A stretch of DNA of 59,688 nucleotides, taken from contig JASHOH010000004.1 in NCBI GenBank assembly GCA_030041215.1, forward strand, positions 1 to 59,688, in the 5' to 3' direction. Each line of letters begins with the position of its first letter. Position 1 is the first letter of the stretch. Source of the DNA: Candidatus Sulfotelmatobacter sp. (lineage in GTDB: Bacteria; Acidobacteriota; Terriglobia; Terriglobales; Acidobacteriaceae). Shown piece by piece: positions 52,058 to 59,688 of this stretch. Position numbers and translations under genes: made by a program. The notes beneath the pieces are model-generated. The model had not been told where the DNA came from. It saw only the letters and a program-made list of their open reading frames with translations, and ran no database searches.

Positions 52058-52495
52058 ATGGCTGAAAAAATGCCGCAAACTTACGCCAACCACACACGAC
52101 TGGATCCGCTGTTTCATTTTTTTCTGCTGCCCATTTTTGGCGGATCGACCTTCGCTTCTATTTTTCGGTTCTGGTATCATCCCAACCCCACGACGGGGTG
52201 GCAGTTCCTGCTGATTGCGGGAGCAACAGTGGCCATCTTCAAGATGCGCCTTTATTCGCTCAAAGTGCAAGACCGGCTAATCCGGCTGGAAGAACGTTTG
52301 CGGCTGGCGACACTGCTACAGGAGCCTTTGCGCTCGCGAATTCCGGAGTTAACTGAACAGCAGTTGATTGGTCTGCGCTTCGCCTCTGATCCCGAAGTGC
52401 CCAATCTCGTGGAGCGGACTCTGTCGGAGAGACTTACGCAAGCCGATATTAAGAAGGCGGTTCGGGTCTGGTGTCCCGACTACTGGCGGGTGTAA
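52058..52495 (+). CDS. DUF6526 family membrane protein
   Basis: A 145-residue protein with two adjacent transmembrane helices (DPLFHFFLLPIFGGSTF and FLLIAGATVAIFKMRLY) and a helical cytoplasmic tail (RLIRLEERLRLATLLQEPLR). The opening QTYANHTRLDPLFHFF is typical of DUF6526, whose function is unknown. AGGAG lies ten bases upstream of the ATG. It is the only gene between the quinone oxidoreductase and the LysM protein. Confidence 0.85.
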   Translation: MAEKMPQTYANHTRLDPLFHFFLLPIFGGSTFASIFRFWYHPNPTTGWQFLLIAGATVAIFKMRLYSLKVQDRLIRLEERLRLATLLQEPLRSRIPELTEQQLIGLRFASDPEVPNLVERTLSERLTQADIKKAVRVWCPDYWRV

Positions 52496-52719
52496 GGCAA
52501 TTTCAGGAAGACACTAGGAGATGCGCGGATGCAAACCTTTTGTCGGAATTCTGCCGTCTGATAGCTGGCCTAGAGGTAATCCCCGGGCCGGATGCCTAAA
52601 GTAACCGGGCATGGTTCCGTTCCGGCGTTGACCCGAACCTGAGGGCAGGGTACGATTTCTTGATACAATTCAGCGGCGTAAGGGAGGAGTTAGCGACAAT
52701 CCGTATCTGATTGAGAAAT

Positions 52720-54726
52720 ATGCGAGTTGGAAAACTCCAAATGCGGATCGTCTTGCTTTCGGTTCTGGCCATTGTCGGGTCTTCCTGCCAGACAGCGCAG
52801 AAGCCGGCATCGTTCCTTTCCTCCAGAATAGCCCCGCCGGCGCTGACCTCCCCGCCTGTTTCAGCCACGTCTTCGACGAAACCAGCCCAATCTTCTTCAG
52901 CGGGCACGGATGAACCACCGCAACAACAGACGGGAGTCTCCGTTCAGTCCGAGGCAAAGCCCCCAGTGACGCCAGCTGCGGATGCAGTTGGGGACCTGGT
53001 CAGCAATGTCGAGAAAGAGTATCAGGCAGGGCTGGATGCCTATAACGCCGGCAATACAGACGTCGCCAAGCAGCATTTCGATAGCGCTCTGAACGCTTTG
53101 CTCGACAGCAATCTTGATATCCGGTCTGACGACAGGCTCGAAAAAGAATTTAGCCGAATTGTTGAAGGAATTGACGGCCTCGATCTCGGCAGTCAGGCTG
53201 CCGACTCAGAGGCCCAGAAGTCAGAGCCGGCCCCCATCGACGAAACCAATGGCATTACGCCTTCGGCCGACCCAAATGTAAAGGCAAAAGTACAGGCGGA
53301 GATCAAGTCGACTCACTCCGATCTCCCCCTGATGATGACCGACCAAGTGGCCGGCTATATCAGCTACTTCTCCAACCGTGGGCGGGGAACATTTGAGCGC
53401 GCGTTCGCCCGCTCAGGCCGCTATCGCGCCATGATGCTGCCCATCCTCAAGCAGGAAGGTGTTCCACAGGATTTGGTCTATCTGGCGCAGGCCGAGTCGG
53501 GATTCCATCCGCTGGCGGTTTCTCGCGCCGGGGCGCGCGGCATCTGGCAGTTTATGGGCAGCCGCGCTCGGGGATACGGGCTTCAGCGCAACCTGTGGAT
53601 CGATGATCGCCAGGATCCAGTCAAATCCACACGCGCCGCCGCCCGGCACCTGAAAGATCTTTATGCTGAGTTCGGCGACTGGTATCTGGCGATGGCGGCC
53701 TACAATTCCGGGCCGGGAACGGTGCAAGCGGCCGTAAAGCGCACGGGATACGCCGATTTCTGGGAGCTCTACCGGCGGAACGTTCTGCCGAAAGAAACAC
53801 GAAACTACGTTCCTATAATCCTGGCCGTCACCATCATGACCAAGAATCTGTCGCAGTACGGTTTTGATGACGTTTCTCTGGATGAACCACTGACCTTCGA
53901 CACGGTAACCATCGACTATCCGGTGGATTTGCGGCTGGTTGCCGAATGCGTTGATGCCACAACAACGGAGGTTCAGGACCTAAACCCGAGCCTGCTGCGC
54001 TACAGCACGCCCAAGGAAGGAAAGTTCGAGCTCCATCTGCCGGCTGGGACAAAAGATCACTACCAAACCGAGATCGCCTCAATTCCAGTTGATATGCGAT
54101 TGTGGTGGCGGTTCCATAGAGTTCAACCGGGCGATACCGTGGCTTCGCTCAGCCGCACCTATCGCGTGACCACGAAATCGATTATCTCTGCCAACCAGCT
54201 TGATGGGGCAGATTTAGAGGCCGGCTCAAGAATTATCATTCCACTTGCCGTTGGCAGACATTCTCTCAATGACGGTACGACCTACGCCCGCCGCATAACC
54301 CGCTATAAAGTTCATAAGGGAGATACGGTCGAGACTGTTGCCGAGAACTTTGAGGTTTCTGCTCAGATGGTTCGCCGCTGGAATGGGCTTCATGGCAATG
54401 CACTGACCGGGCGAAGAGTCCTTTACCTCCACCTGCCGATTACGCCCAGTGAATCGGTATCTGCCACATCGACTGCCTCCAGAGCGGGGATTCGCACGCA
54501 TAAGACTGCCCAAGTGGCAAATGCGAACGCCACTAAGGCGGAATCAGATACGCAGGCGGATGCAGAGAATCAAACAAAAGTGCTCCGCCACACTGTCAAA
54601 TCGGGAGAAACCCTCTACTCGATCGCGACCGCGTATAAGACCACCGTTGCCGCCCTCAAGCGTACGAACGGCGATATCGCCGTGCTTCGACCCGGTATGA
54701 TTCTGGTGATACAAACAGCCCGCTAG
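52720..54726 (+). CDS. Membrane-bound lytic murein transglycosylase (MltD-like)
   Basis: A 668-residue lipoprotein that cleaves peptidoglycan to 1,6-anhydro-muropeptides. A short signal (MRIVLLSVLAIVGSSC) ends in a lipobox. After a low-complexity linker, a lysozyme-like SLT domain shows the catalytic glutamate in LVYLAQAESGFHPLAVS (about Glu259) and AMAAYNSGPGTVQAAVKR. Three LysM repeats follow (RVQPGDTVASLSRTYRVT, YKVHKGDTVETVAENFEV and HTVKSGETLYSIATAYKT), which bind glycan chains. This is the MltD architecture, with one more LysM than E. coli MltD. ATG at 52720 is chosen over TTG at 52711; ATG at 52741 is also possible. Confidence 0.93.
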   Translation: MRVGKLQMRIVLLSVLAIVGSSCQTAQKPASFLSSRIAPPALTSPPVSATSSTKPAQSSSAGTDEPPQQQTGVSVQSEAKPPVTPAADAVGDLVSNVEKEYQAGLDAYNAGNTDVAKQHFDSALNALLDSNLDIRSDDRLEKEFSRIVEGIDGLDLGSQAADSEAQKSEPAPIDETNGITPSADPNVKAKVQAEIKSTHSDLPLMMTDQVAGYISYFSNRGRGTFERAFARSGRYRAMMLPILKQEGVPQDLVYLAQAESGFHPLAVSRAGARGIWQFMGSRARGYGLQRNLWIDDRQDPVKSTRAAARHLKDLYAEFGDWYLAMAAYNSGPGTVQAAVKRTGYADFWELYRRNVLPKETRNYVPIILAVTIMTKNLSQYGFDDVSLDEPLTFDTVTIDYPVDLRLVAECVDATTTEVQDLNPSLLRYSTPKEGKFELHLPAGTKDHYQTEIASIPVDMRLWWRFHRVQPGDTVASLSRTYRVTTKSIISANQLDGADLEAGSRIIIPLAVGRHSLNDGTTYARRITRYKVHKGDTVETVAENFEVSAQMVRRWNGLHGNALTGRRVLYLHLPITPSESVSATSTASRAGIRTHKTAQVANANATKAESDTQADAENQTKVLRHTVKSGETLYSIATAYKTTVAALKRTNGDIAVLRPGMILVIQTAR

Positions 54727-54863
54727 ACGGCAAAAACTTCTTAAAATGAAGCAATCTGTCCCGTCCACGATGCGCCAGGGTGTGACATTGTCCGAAACCT
54801 GCGCTAAAATCCCGGACGATGTTCCTAACCATCCCAAAAGATAACTGAAGTCAAGGAGGTCTC

Positions 54864-55157
54864 ATGCGTTTTCGCGTTCTCTGTCTTTTGCTTGCTGTGA
54901 CGGCCTTGTGCATTGCCCCTGCCTCCGCGCAGGACGGAGCCGCCATTTTCAAGTCTAAGTGCGCTGGCTGCCACGGTGCTGAAGGCCAAGGCAAAGTCGG
55001 GCCCGCGCTCAAAGGCACCAGCCTTTCTGCGGATGACATTGTTGCCTTATTGACAAAGGGCAACGATGCCAAGAAGCCGCCTCACAAAAAGCCGCTAAGC
55101 GGGGTCTCCGACGCCGATGCCAAAGCGGTCGCCGGCTATGTGAAGTCCTTGAAGTAA
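54864..55157 (+). CDS. Small c-type cytochrome without axial methionine
   Basis: A 97-residue exported cytochrome. A signal peptide (MRFRVLCLLLAVTALCIAPA, then SAQ) is followed by IFKSKCAGCHGAEGQGKVGP with the heme site C33-A-G-C36-H37. The C-terminal helix SDADAKAVAGYVKSLK is normal. Class I cytochromes use a methionine as sixth ligand, but the only Met here is the initiator, removed with the signal. The matching loop reads KKPPHKKPLSG, so His74 is the likely ligand, or the site is open. CAAGGAGG precedes the ATG at ideal spacing. A strong terminator follows. Confidence 0.9.
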   Translation: MRFRVLCLLLAVTALCIAPASAQDGAAIFKSKCAGCHGAEGQGKVGPALKGTSLSADDIVALLTKGNDAKKPPHKKPLSGVSDADAKAVAGYVKSLK

Positions 55158-55182
55158 GCCAGGCGCGTAGTTAATTTTCAGA

Positions 55183-55212
55183 GCGGGAGCCTGCGGGTTC
55201 CCGCATTCTTTT
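55183..55212 (+). terminator. Rho-independent terminator after the cytochrome
   Basis: GCGGGAGCC pairs with GGTTCCCGC (one G-T wobble) around loop TGCG, followed by ATTCTTTT. It should end the transcript of the cytochrome gene. Confidence 0.8.
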
Positions 55213-55330
55213 CCAATACCTGCATTTTGCGGCGGCAGATGTCCGCTAAATTGCTACTCTCCACAAAATCTTCTTCCATTCCCACGCGGTGTGTGTTAAC
55301 AGGATAAGCAGGACGGTGTAATGTTGGGCC

Positions 55331-55361
55331 TTGCAGGCTGCACCGACCGTCGTGCTATAAT
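55331..55361 (+). promoter_or_regulatory. Possible promoter of the histone-like gene
   Basis: TTGCAG (55331-55336), a 19-base spacer and a perfect TATAAT (55356-55361), about 100 bases before the gene start. The spacer is longer than optimal. The remaining sequence of the 309-base gap holds the preceding terminator and no gene. Confidence 0.4.
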
Positions 55362-55466
55362 CGCGCGCCGTTCCAGAATAGAGTTCTTGTGGTCTTTTAA
55401 TTTTCCATGCCCGGCAACCCGGCGCATCGTTGTCGCGTCAGGAGCCAAACAAGATCAGGAGGAGCA

Positions 55467-55826
55467 ATGACGTTCTACGACCCCACCCTTTACGGACGTG
55501 ATGATGAAGAAGATTTCGGCGACAGCGGCGCATACAGCGAGTCGCTGGAAGAAGATTTCGAAGAGGAGGAAGAGGAGGAAGAAGAACCCAGTATGCCGGA
55601 ACCGGCGATGAGCGAGCCGGCCCCGGAGCCTCCGTCTCCGCCAAGGCCCGCCGCACCAGCCGGCGGCGGTCCCAGGAAACCAGCAGCGAAGAAGAAGAAA
55701 GCTGCCAAGAAAAAAGCTGCGAAGAAAAAAGCTGCCAAGAAGCCGGCGAAGAAGAAACCGGCGAAGAAAGCTGCCAGAAAACCGGCCAAGAAGGCCAAGA
55801 AAAAAGCCAAGAAGCGCCGCCGCTAA
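55467..55826 (+). CDS. Histone H1-like protein with acidic head and Lys tail
   Basis: A 119-residue protein of two opposite halves. The N-terminal half is very acidic (FGDSGAYSESLEEDFEEEEE) and Pro/Glu-rich; the C-terminal half is a run of KAAKKK, KKPAKK and KKAKK repeats with over 40 lysines and no hydrophobic core. This is the pattern of bacterial H1-like proteins (chlamydial Hc1/Hc2, and AlgP-type repeats) that bind and compact DNA. The ATG at 55467 is preceded by AGGAGGAG; the longer frame to 55407 is not needed. A strong terminator follows. The lysine-repeat tail is a plausible substrate for the SET methyltransferase in this window. Confidence 0.85.
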   Translation: MTFYDPTLYGRDDEEDFGDSGAYSESLEEDFEEEEEEEEEPSMPEPAMSEPAPEPPSPPRPAAPAGGGPRKPAAKKKKAAKKKAAKKKAAKKPAKKKPAKKAARKPAKKAKKKAKKRRR

Positions 55827-55869
55827 CATCTTTTCGATGTTTGTTCGGCGATAAGCATGTCGAACCCGT

Positions 55870-55905
55870 GACCGCGGCGATTACGCCGCGGTCTATTTGT
55901 TGTTG
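55870..55905 (+). terminator. Strong rho-independent terminator
   Basis: GACCGCGGCG and CGCCGCGGTC form a perfect 10-bp stem around ATTA, followed by a T-rich TATTTGTTGTTG. It lies directly after the histone-like gene. Confidence 0.85.
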
Positions 55906-55982
55906 CGAATCTTTCATCGACTCCTCGGGAACCGCCATGCCGCTGCGGTCGTATAATTCAGTGCGCCCGGGAGGCTCTCGCC

Positions 55983-58181
55983 ATGAAAAGTAAGCATTCT
56001 CTATTCCAAAGCTGGGGTGTCTTCTTTCTCGTTCTCTTTGCGCTTAGCGCGCCGGCCCAGGGACCATCCATTCCCAAGCCGCCCGAAACCCCCAAGCATC
56101 CCGTCACAGACGAATACCAAGGCGTCAAAGTTACCGATGATTATCGCTGGCTGGAGAACTGGGATGATCCCGCGGTCAAACAATGGAGCGCCGCTCAGAA
56201 CGCCCGCACCCGGGAATATCTCGACCAGCTTCCCGCGCGCGCTGCGATCAAGAAACGTATCCAGGAGTTAGTCGCGGCCTCTTCGACTGCCTACTGGGAC
56301 CTGGGGTTCCGCGGCGGCACTTTGTTCGCCATGAAATACCAGCCTCCACAGCAGCAACCGATGCTGGTGGCGATGCGCTCGGCAGATGATCCTGCAAGCG
56401 CGAATGTCATCTTCGATCCCAATACTGCAAGCGGCAAGGGTTCACTCTCGATCGAGTTCTATACGCCCTCACTGGATGGAAAATATGTAGCTGTGGCGAT
56501 GTCGGAAGGCGGATCGGAAGATTGCTCGGCGCACATTTTCGAAACCGCAACTGGCAAAGAACTCTCAGACCTGGTTCCTCGCGTCAACTTCGCTACCGCC
56601 GGTGGCAGCATCGATTGGAAGATTGATAATTCCGGTTTCTATTACACGCGCTATCCGCAGGGCAATGAGCGTCCGCCGGAAGACGCCAATTTCTACCAGC
56701 AGGTTTATTTTCACAAGCTCGGCGATGATCCAAAACAAGACGCTTATGTGATCGGCAAGGACTTCCCTCGAATTGCCGAAATCAAACTCCACAGCAGCGA
56801 GGATGGACGGTGGTTGTTAGCGGCCGTGGCGAATGGCGACGGCGGTGAGTACGAACACTTCGTGATGGACTCCTCGGGTCAATGGACACAGATCGCACAC
56901 TTTGAGGATGGAATCGTTTCCGCAAAATTCGGCAGGGATGAAGAGTTCATCTATCTGCTGTCGCGCAAGAACGCGCCCCGCGGTCAGATTCTGCGCCTGC
57001 CACTTGCCCATCTTGCGCTGGCGAACGCGAACGTCGTCGTGCCGCAAAGCCCGGGGTCTGGTTCCGATGAATCGACCCGGGCTTCGATCGAGAATTTCGA
57101 GCCCGCTCCCGGCCACTTGTACATAGTCGATATCATCGGCGGACCCTCTCGCGTACGTGTTTTCGACGGCGAGGGACACGCTCTACCTTCTCCCCAACTG
57201 CCACCGATATCGGCAATCGGTCAAGTCGTTTCCATGGGCGGAGGCGACGCGCTTTTCTACACGTCCACTTATCTCGACCCTCCTGCCTGGTACCGCTTTG
57301 AAGCAGGCAGTGGCAAGTCTGTGCGGACAGCACTCTACCAAACTTCTCCGGTGAAATTCGATGACGCCGAAGTGGTTCGAGAATTTGCCGTGTCGAAAGA
57401 TGGCACCCGCGTTCCATTGAACATCATTAAGCTCAAGAGCGCCAAGCTGGATGGTTCCAACCCAGCGTTGCTCGATGGCTACGGCGGTTACGGCATCAGC
57501 CTGAAGCCGTTCTTCGTGGGCTCTCAGACTCGCATCTGGCTCGACCAAGGCGGCATCTCGGCGACTGCCAATCTGCGCGGTGGCGGCGAATATGGCGAAG
57601 AATGGCACAAGGCCGGCAATCTGACGCACAAACAAAATGTGTTTGACGACTTCATCGCCTGCGCCCAGTTTCTGGTGGACCACAAATATACCTCGCCGGC
57701 CCATCGTGCCATCATCGGTGGAAGCAACGGCGGCCTGCTCATGGGCGCCGCGTTTACTCAGCGGCCGGATCTCTTTCGTGCTGTCGTTTCTTTCGTCGGA
57801 ATCTACGACATGCTGCGAGTCGAACTCGATCCCAATGGGGCCTTCAACGTCACCGAATTTGGCACGGTAAAAAATGCCGAGCAGTTCAAGGCGCTATATG
57901 CCTACTCACCTTACCATCATGTGAAGGATGGCACTGCTTACCCTGCGGTCCTGTTCCTTACGGGCGAAAACGATCACCGGGTAAATCCGATGCAGTCGCG
58001 CAAGATGACGGCACGCCTTCAGGCGGCCACCAGCTCCGACCGGCCGATTCTTTTGCGCACGTCTTCCAACGCCGGGCACGGCATCGGCACTGCTCTGGAT
58101 GAAGAAATTGAGCAAGGGGCCGATTTCTTCAGCTTTCTGTTTGATCAGTTGGGAATTAATTACAAGCCGGGCGAAAAGTAG
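55983..58181 (+). CDS. Exported prolyl oligopeptidase (S9A)
   Basis: A 732-residue serine peptidase that cuts short peptides after proline. A signal peptide (WGVFFLVLFALSAPAQ) directs it to the periplasm. The N-terminal seven-bladed propeller starts with YRWLENWDDPAVKQWSAAQN. The alpha/beta-hydrolase domain carries the triad Ser581 in IIGGSNGGLLMGA, Asp664 in GENDHRVNP and His699 in NAGHGIG. Length and domain order match S9A enzymes (about 710 residues). GGGAGG precedes the ATG, and a TATAAT lies about 30 bases upstream. Confidence 0.95.
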   Translation: MKSKHSLFQSWGVFFLVLFALSAPAQGPSIPKPPETPKHPVTDEYQGVKVTDDYRWLENWDDPAVKQWSAAQNARTREYLDQLPARAAIKKRIQELVAASSTAYWDLGFRGGTLFAMKYQPPQQQPMLVAMRSADDPASANVIFDPNTASGKGSLSIEFYTPSLDGKYVAVAMSEGGSEDCSAHIFETATGKELSDLVPRVNFATAGGSIDWKIDNSGFYYTRYPQGNERPPEDANFYQQVYFHKLGDDPKQDAYVIGKDFPRIAEIKLHSSEDGRWLLAAVANGDGGEYEHFVMDSSGQWTQIAHFEDGIVSAKFGRDEEFIYLLSRKNAPRGQILRLPLAHLALANANVVVPQSPGSGSDESTRASIENFEPAPGHLYIVDIIGGPSRVRVFDGEGHALPSPQLPPISAIGQVVSMGGGDALFYTSTYLDPPAWYRFEAGSGKSVRTALYQTSPVKFDDAEVVREFAVSKDGTRVPLNIIKLKSAKLDGSNPALLDGYGGYGISLKPFFVGSQTRIWLDQGGISATANLRGGGEYGEEWHKAGNLTHKQNVFDDFIACAQFLVDHKYTSPAHRAIIGGSNGGLLMGAAFTQRPDLFRAVVSFVGIYDMLRVELDPNGAFNVTEFGTVKNAEQFKALYAYSPYHHVKDGTAYPAVLFLTGENDHRVNPMQSRKMTARLQAATSSDRPILLRTSSNAGHGIGTALDEEIEQGADFFSFLFDQLGINYKPGEK

Positions 58182-58302
58182 GAGTCTGGCAAAGATTGTG
58201 AAGAAGGGCCAAGCGCGATCCATTAGCCGAGCAACGCGAGTCGAAAGTTGGCAGTCAAGACTCACAACTCGGTAGTCGGGACGCCGAACCCGGTACTCCC
58301 TG

Positions 58303-58569
58303 CTACTTCTTCACCGCGTCTTTGCACTTTCCGTATAACTCGAGCAAGTGGGCGGCGTACTCTTCGGGTTTTGCGGCTGCGCCGCCACCGGTAAAACCAG
58401 CACCGCTGCCGCCCGTGGTTCTGCCGTATCCCGTTGTCATCGCAATGAACTTCATCAGGTCGAGCGCGATGTCTTCATCTCGGCGCGCGCTCGAATGTAT
58501 AACCGGACCTTCTTCCATGAGTCCTTCTCCTGAACCAGAAACGTAAGGAATTGGTGTTTCGTCTTCCAT
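58303..58569 (-). CDS. Small hypothetical Gly-rich protein
   Basis: An 88-residue acidic protein. The N-terminal half (MEDETPIPYVSGSGEGLMEE) is polar; the middle is helical (DEDIALDLMKFIAMTTGYGR) followed by a glycine-rich loop (TTGGSGAGFTGGGAAAKPEE) and a C-terminal helix with one cysteine. It has no signal peptide or known domain. The frame is uninterrupted and has a sensible composition, but no neighbour gives a clue to its role. Confidence 0.6.
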   Translation of the reverse strand: MEDETPIPYVSGSGEGLMEEGPVIHSSARRDEDIALDLMKFIAMTTGYGRTTGGSGAGFTGGGAAAKPEEYAAHLLELYGKCKDAVKK

Positions 58570-58621
58570 AAAACTGCCGTTTGTTCACGATGATAGCAGG
58601 CTCCCGCGCCGCTGTCCGCCT

Positions 58622-59011
58622 CTACCGAGCGACTTCGCTCATCAGGGCCAGCGCGTTGTCTTCCGAGTCTCGAAAAAACGTCATCCAGAGATCATGCGCC
58701 GCCAATTTGGCGACGAGATGCGGCTCATCCTCGAAAAGGACCCCTTCCTGTTTTAATTTCGGATACGCCGCCTGAATGTCAGGCACAACAAAATACAGTA
58801 TCGAGCTGGGATGATCGAACTGCGGTTTTTCGGCCCGGTCAAGCATCAGCCGCACGCCACCGCAATCGAAGAATGCGAGTCCCGGTGGCGCTTTGAACAG
58901 CAGTTTCAATCCCAAAACGTCTTGGTAGAAAGAGGCTGCGCGCTCGACATCTTTCACGTTGATCGCGACCTGGCCAAGGCGAGTGATTCCGATTCCGCTG
59001 GTAGTGCTCAT
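58622..59011 (-). CDS. VOC (glyoxalase/bleomycin-resistance fold) protein
   Basis: A 129-residue single-VOC-domain protein. The opening GITRLGQVAINVKDVERAAS and FYQDVLGLKLLF is the first beta-alpha-beta unit; the second (SILYFVVPDIQAAYPKLKQE) and the terminal DSEDNALALMSEVAR complete it. His/Glu metal-ligand positions are only partly kept. Substrates of such proteins range from glyoxal adducts to catechols and drugs, and none is suggested here. The start at 59011 follows GGAG at seven bases, which rules out the longer frame to 59071. Confidence 0.88.
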   Translation of the reverse strand: MSTTSGIGITRLGQVAINVKDVERAASFYQDVLGLKLLFKAPPGLAFFDCGGVRLMLDRAEKPQFDHPSSILYFVVPDIQAAYPKLKQEGVLFEDEPHLVAKLAAHDLWMTFFRDSEDNALALMSEVAR

Positions 59012-59051
59012 TGAAATCTCCAGTTCTCGTAGAAAGAATGTGAAACTGATG

Positions 59052-59688
59052 CTATTTCGCCGCCCGCGCAATAAAAAATTCCACAGGCGGCTTTACATCA
59101 TAGGTCGCGGCAAAACTTCGCTGATTGACTGCCAGCCCAAGCCTTCCTCGCGAATCTATATATAAGAGCGGCTGCCCTACAGGCACATCGCTGAAGGTTC
59201 GCACAAATCTGATCTTCATTTCTTTCTCGCCGATTTTGACGGAAACTTCCTCGCCTCGCTTGTATCCAAGCTTGAGAAATTCTTCGCCATCAAGGTTGGT
59301 GACCAGATTGCCAAACGGCCCGTCGGTCGCAATTACCTCCGCTGTGACTCCGTGCTCATCCCACTTCGGCGTTTTGAGATCAAGCCGCACCAGCGACGCC
59401 ACAGGCATTTCCGGACCGGCCTTGGTCCAGTCTTCGCCGCGGGCCACATGCGCTCCAACTGGCGAGAAAATATCGCGCCCATGAAAAGTGGATGAGAGCT
59501 TTGTGCCGATCATCCAGTCAGCGTTCGTGATCTCGTGGACAGCCTCGATGCCATCTCTCTGCTCGACCAGCGTGAGCAGGCCGTTATCTGGCAGCACGAA
59601 ATATTGGCCGCGCCTCGACTTGGCGACAACGGCTTTTCTCGTGCTGCCCACGGTCGGGTCGATGACCCCTACAAAAACCGTTCCCGCG
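59052..59688 (-). CDS. SAM hydroxide adenosyltransferase (DUF62), 5' part missing
   Basis: The reading frame enters from the right edge without a start and ends at 59052 (about 211 residues visible). The first residues, AGTVFVGVIDPTVGSTRKAV, carry the D-P-x-V-G element of the SAM hydroxide adenosyltransferase/fluorinase family, and YFVLPDNGLLTLV is its adenosine-site strand. The C-terminal beta-barrel is complete (TDGPFGNLVTNLDGEEFL and VGQPLLYIDSRGRLGLAVNQ). The family hydrolyses SAM to adenosine and methionine using water. A GTG at 59651 could be mistaken for a start but is internal to the conserved core. Confidence 0.88.
   Translation of the reverse strand, partial: AGTVFVGVIDPTVGSTRKAVVAKSRRGQYFVLPDNGLLTLVEQRDGIEAVHEITNADWMIGTKLSSTFHGRDIFSPVGAHVARGEDWTKAGPEMPVASLVRLDLKTPKWDEHGVTAEVIATDGPFGNLVTNLDGEEFLKLGYKRGEEVSVKIGEKEMKIRFVRTFSDVPVGQPLLYIDSRGRLGLAVNQRSFAATYDVKPPVEFFIARAAK

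Overview
The window most resembles a chromosome segment of an Acidobacteriota (Terriglobia-like) bacterium. The evidence is two very large Oar-type TonB-dependent receptors with an N-terminal carboxypeptidase-regulatory domain, a Tat-exported FAD oxidoreductase, DUF4331 and prolyl oligopeptidase genes, many small Cys- or Gly-rich secreted or lipidated proteins, and short decayed interspersed repeats between genes. This placement is inferred from gene content; no 16S gene is present. No prophage, transposase, CRISPR array or rRNA was seen. Coding is dense, with most genes in short operons.

Layout. 0-12 kb: tRNA-Leu, a decayed copy of a Tat/FAD oxidoreductase beside its intact paralogue, a PAS/sigma-54 activator, an AgaS-type sugar isomerase in operon with a TonB receptor, and a DUF4331 protein. 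12-21.5 kb: housekeeping genes (acpP-fabF, dtd, folP), two DUF488 proteins, a c-type cytochrome, selA and the selenocysteine tRNA (selC), a membrane glycosyltransferase-like protein and cysK. 21.7-24.7 kb: a tightly overlapping five-gene operon that looks like a RiPP (ribosomally made, modified peptide) pathway: precursor peptide, soluble S26-like peptidase, HPr-kinase-like protein, PqqD-like carrier and radical SAM/SPASM enzyme. 24.8-33.4 kb: a coiled-coil exported protein, a SET-domain methyltransferase, an RND efflux pair, a threonine aldolase and small proteins. 33.4-38.3 kb: a corrinoid protein/MttB-like methyltransferase/DUF5694 operon behind a perfect CRP-type site, and an isoaspartyl peptidase gene bracketed by two copies of a MITE-like repeat. 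38.7-42.6 kb: ABC exporter plus DesK/DesR-like two-component genes. 42.8-45.8 kb: an XRE regulator, a tiny secreted two-cysteine peptide, a seven-helix membrane protein and a partner, all linked by a repeated intergenic 13-bp motif. 46-59.7 kb: a second Oar-like receptor, flavin and quinone oxidoreductases, a LysM lytic transglycosylase, a cytochrome c without an axial methionine, a histone-H1-like protein, a prolyl oligopeptidase, and the 3' part of a SAM hydroxide adenosyltransferase running off the right edge.

The two loci that best fit an undescribed system are the RiPP operon at 21.7-24.7 kb and the XRE/mini-peptide/seven-helix locus at 42.8-45.8 kb. A SET methyltransferase and a lysine-repeat histone-like protein also occur in the same 60 kb and could be enzyme and substrate, which is a testable inference only.
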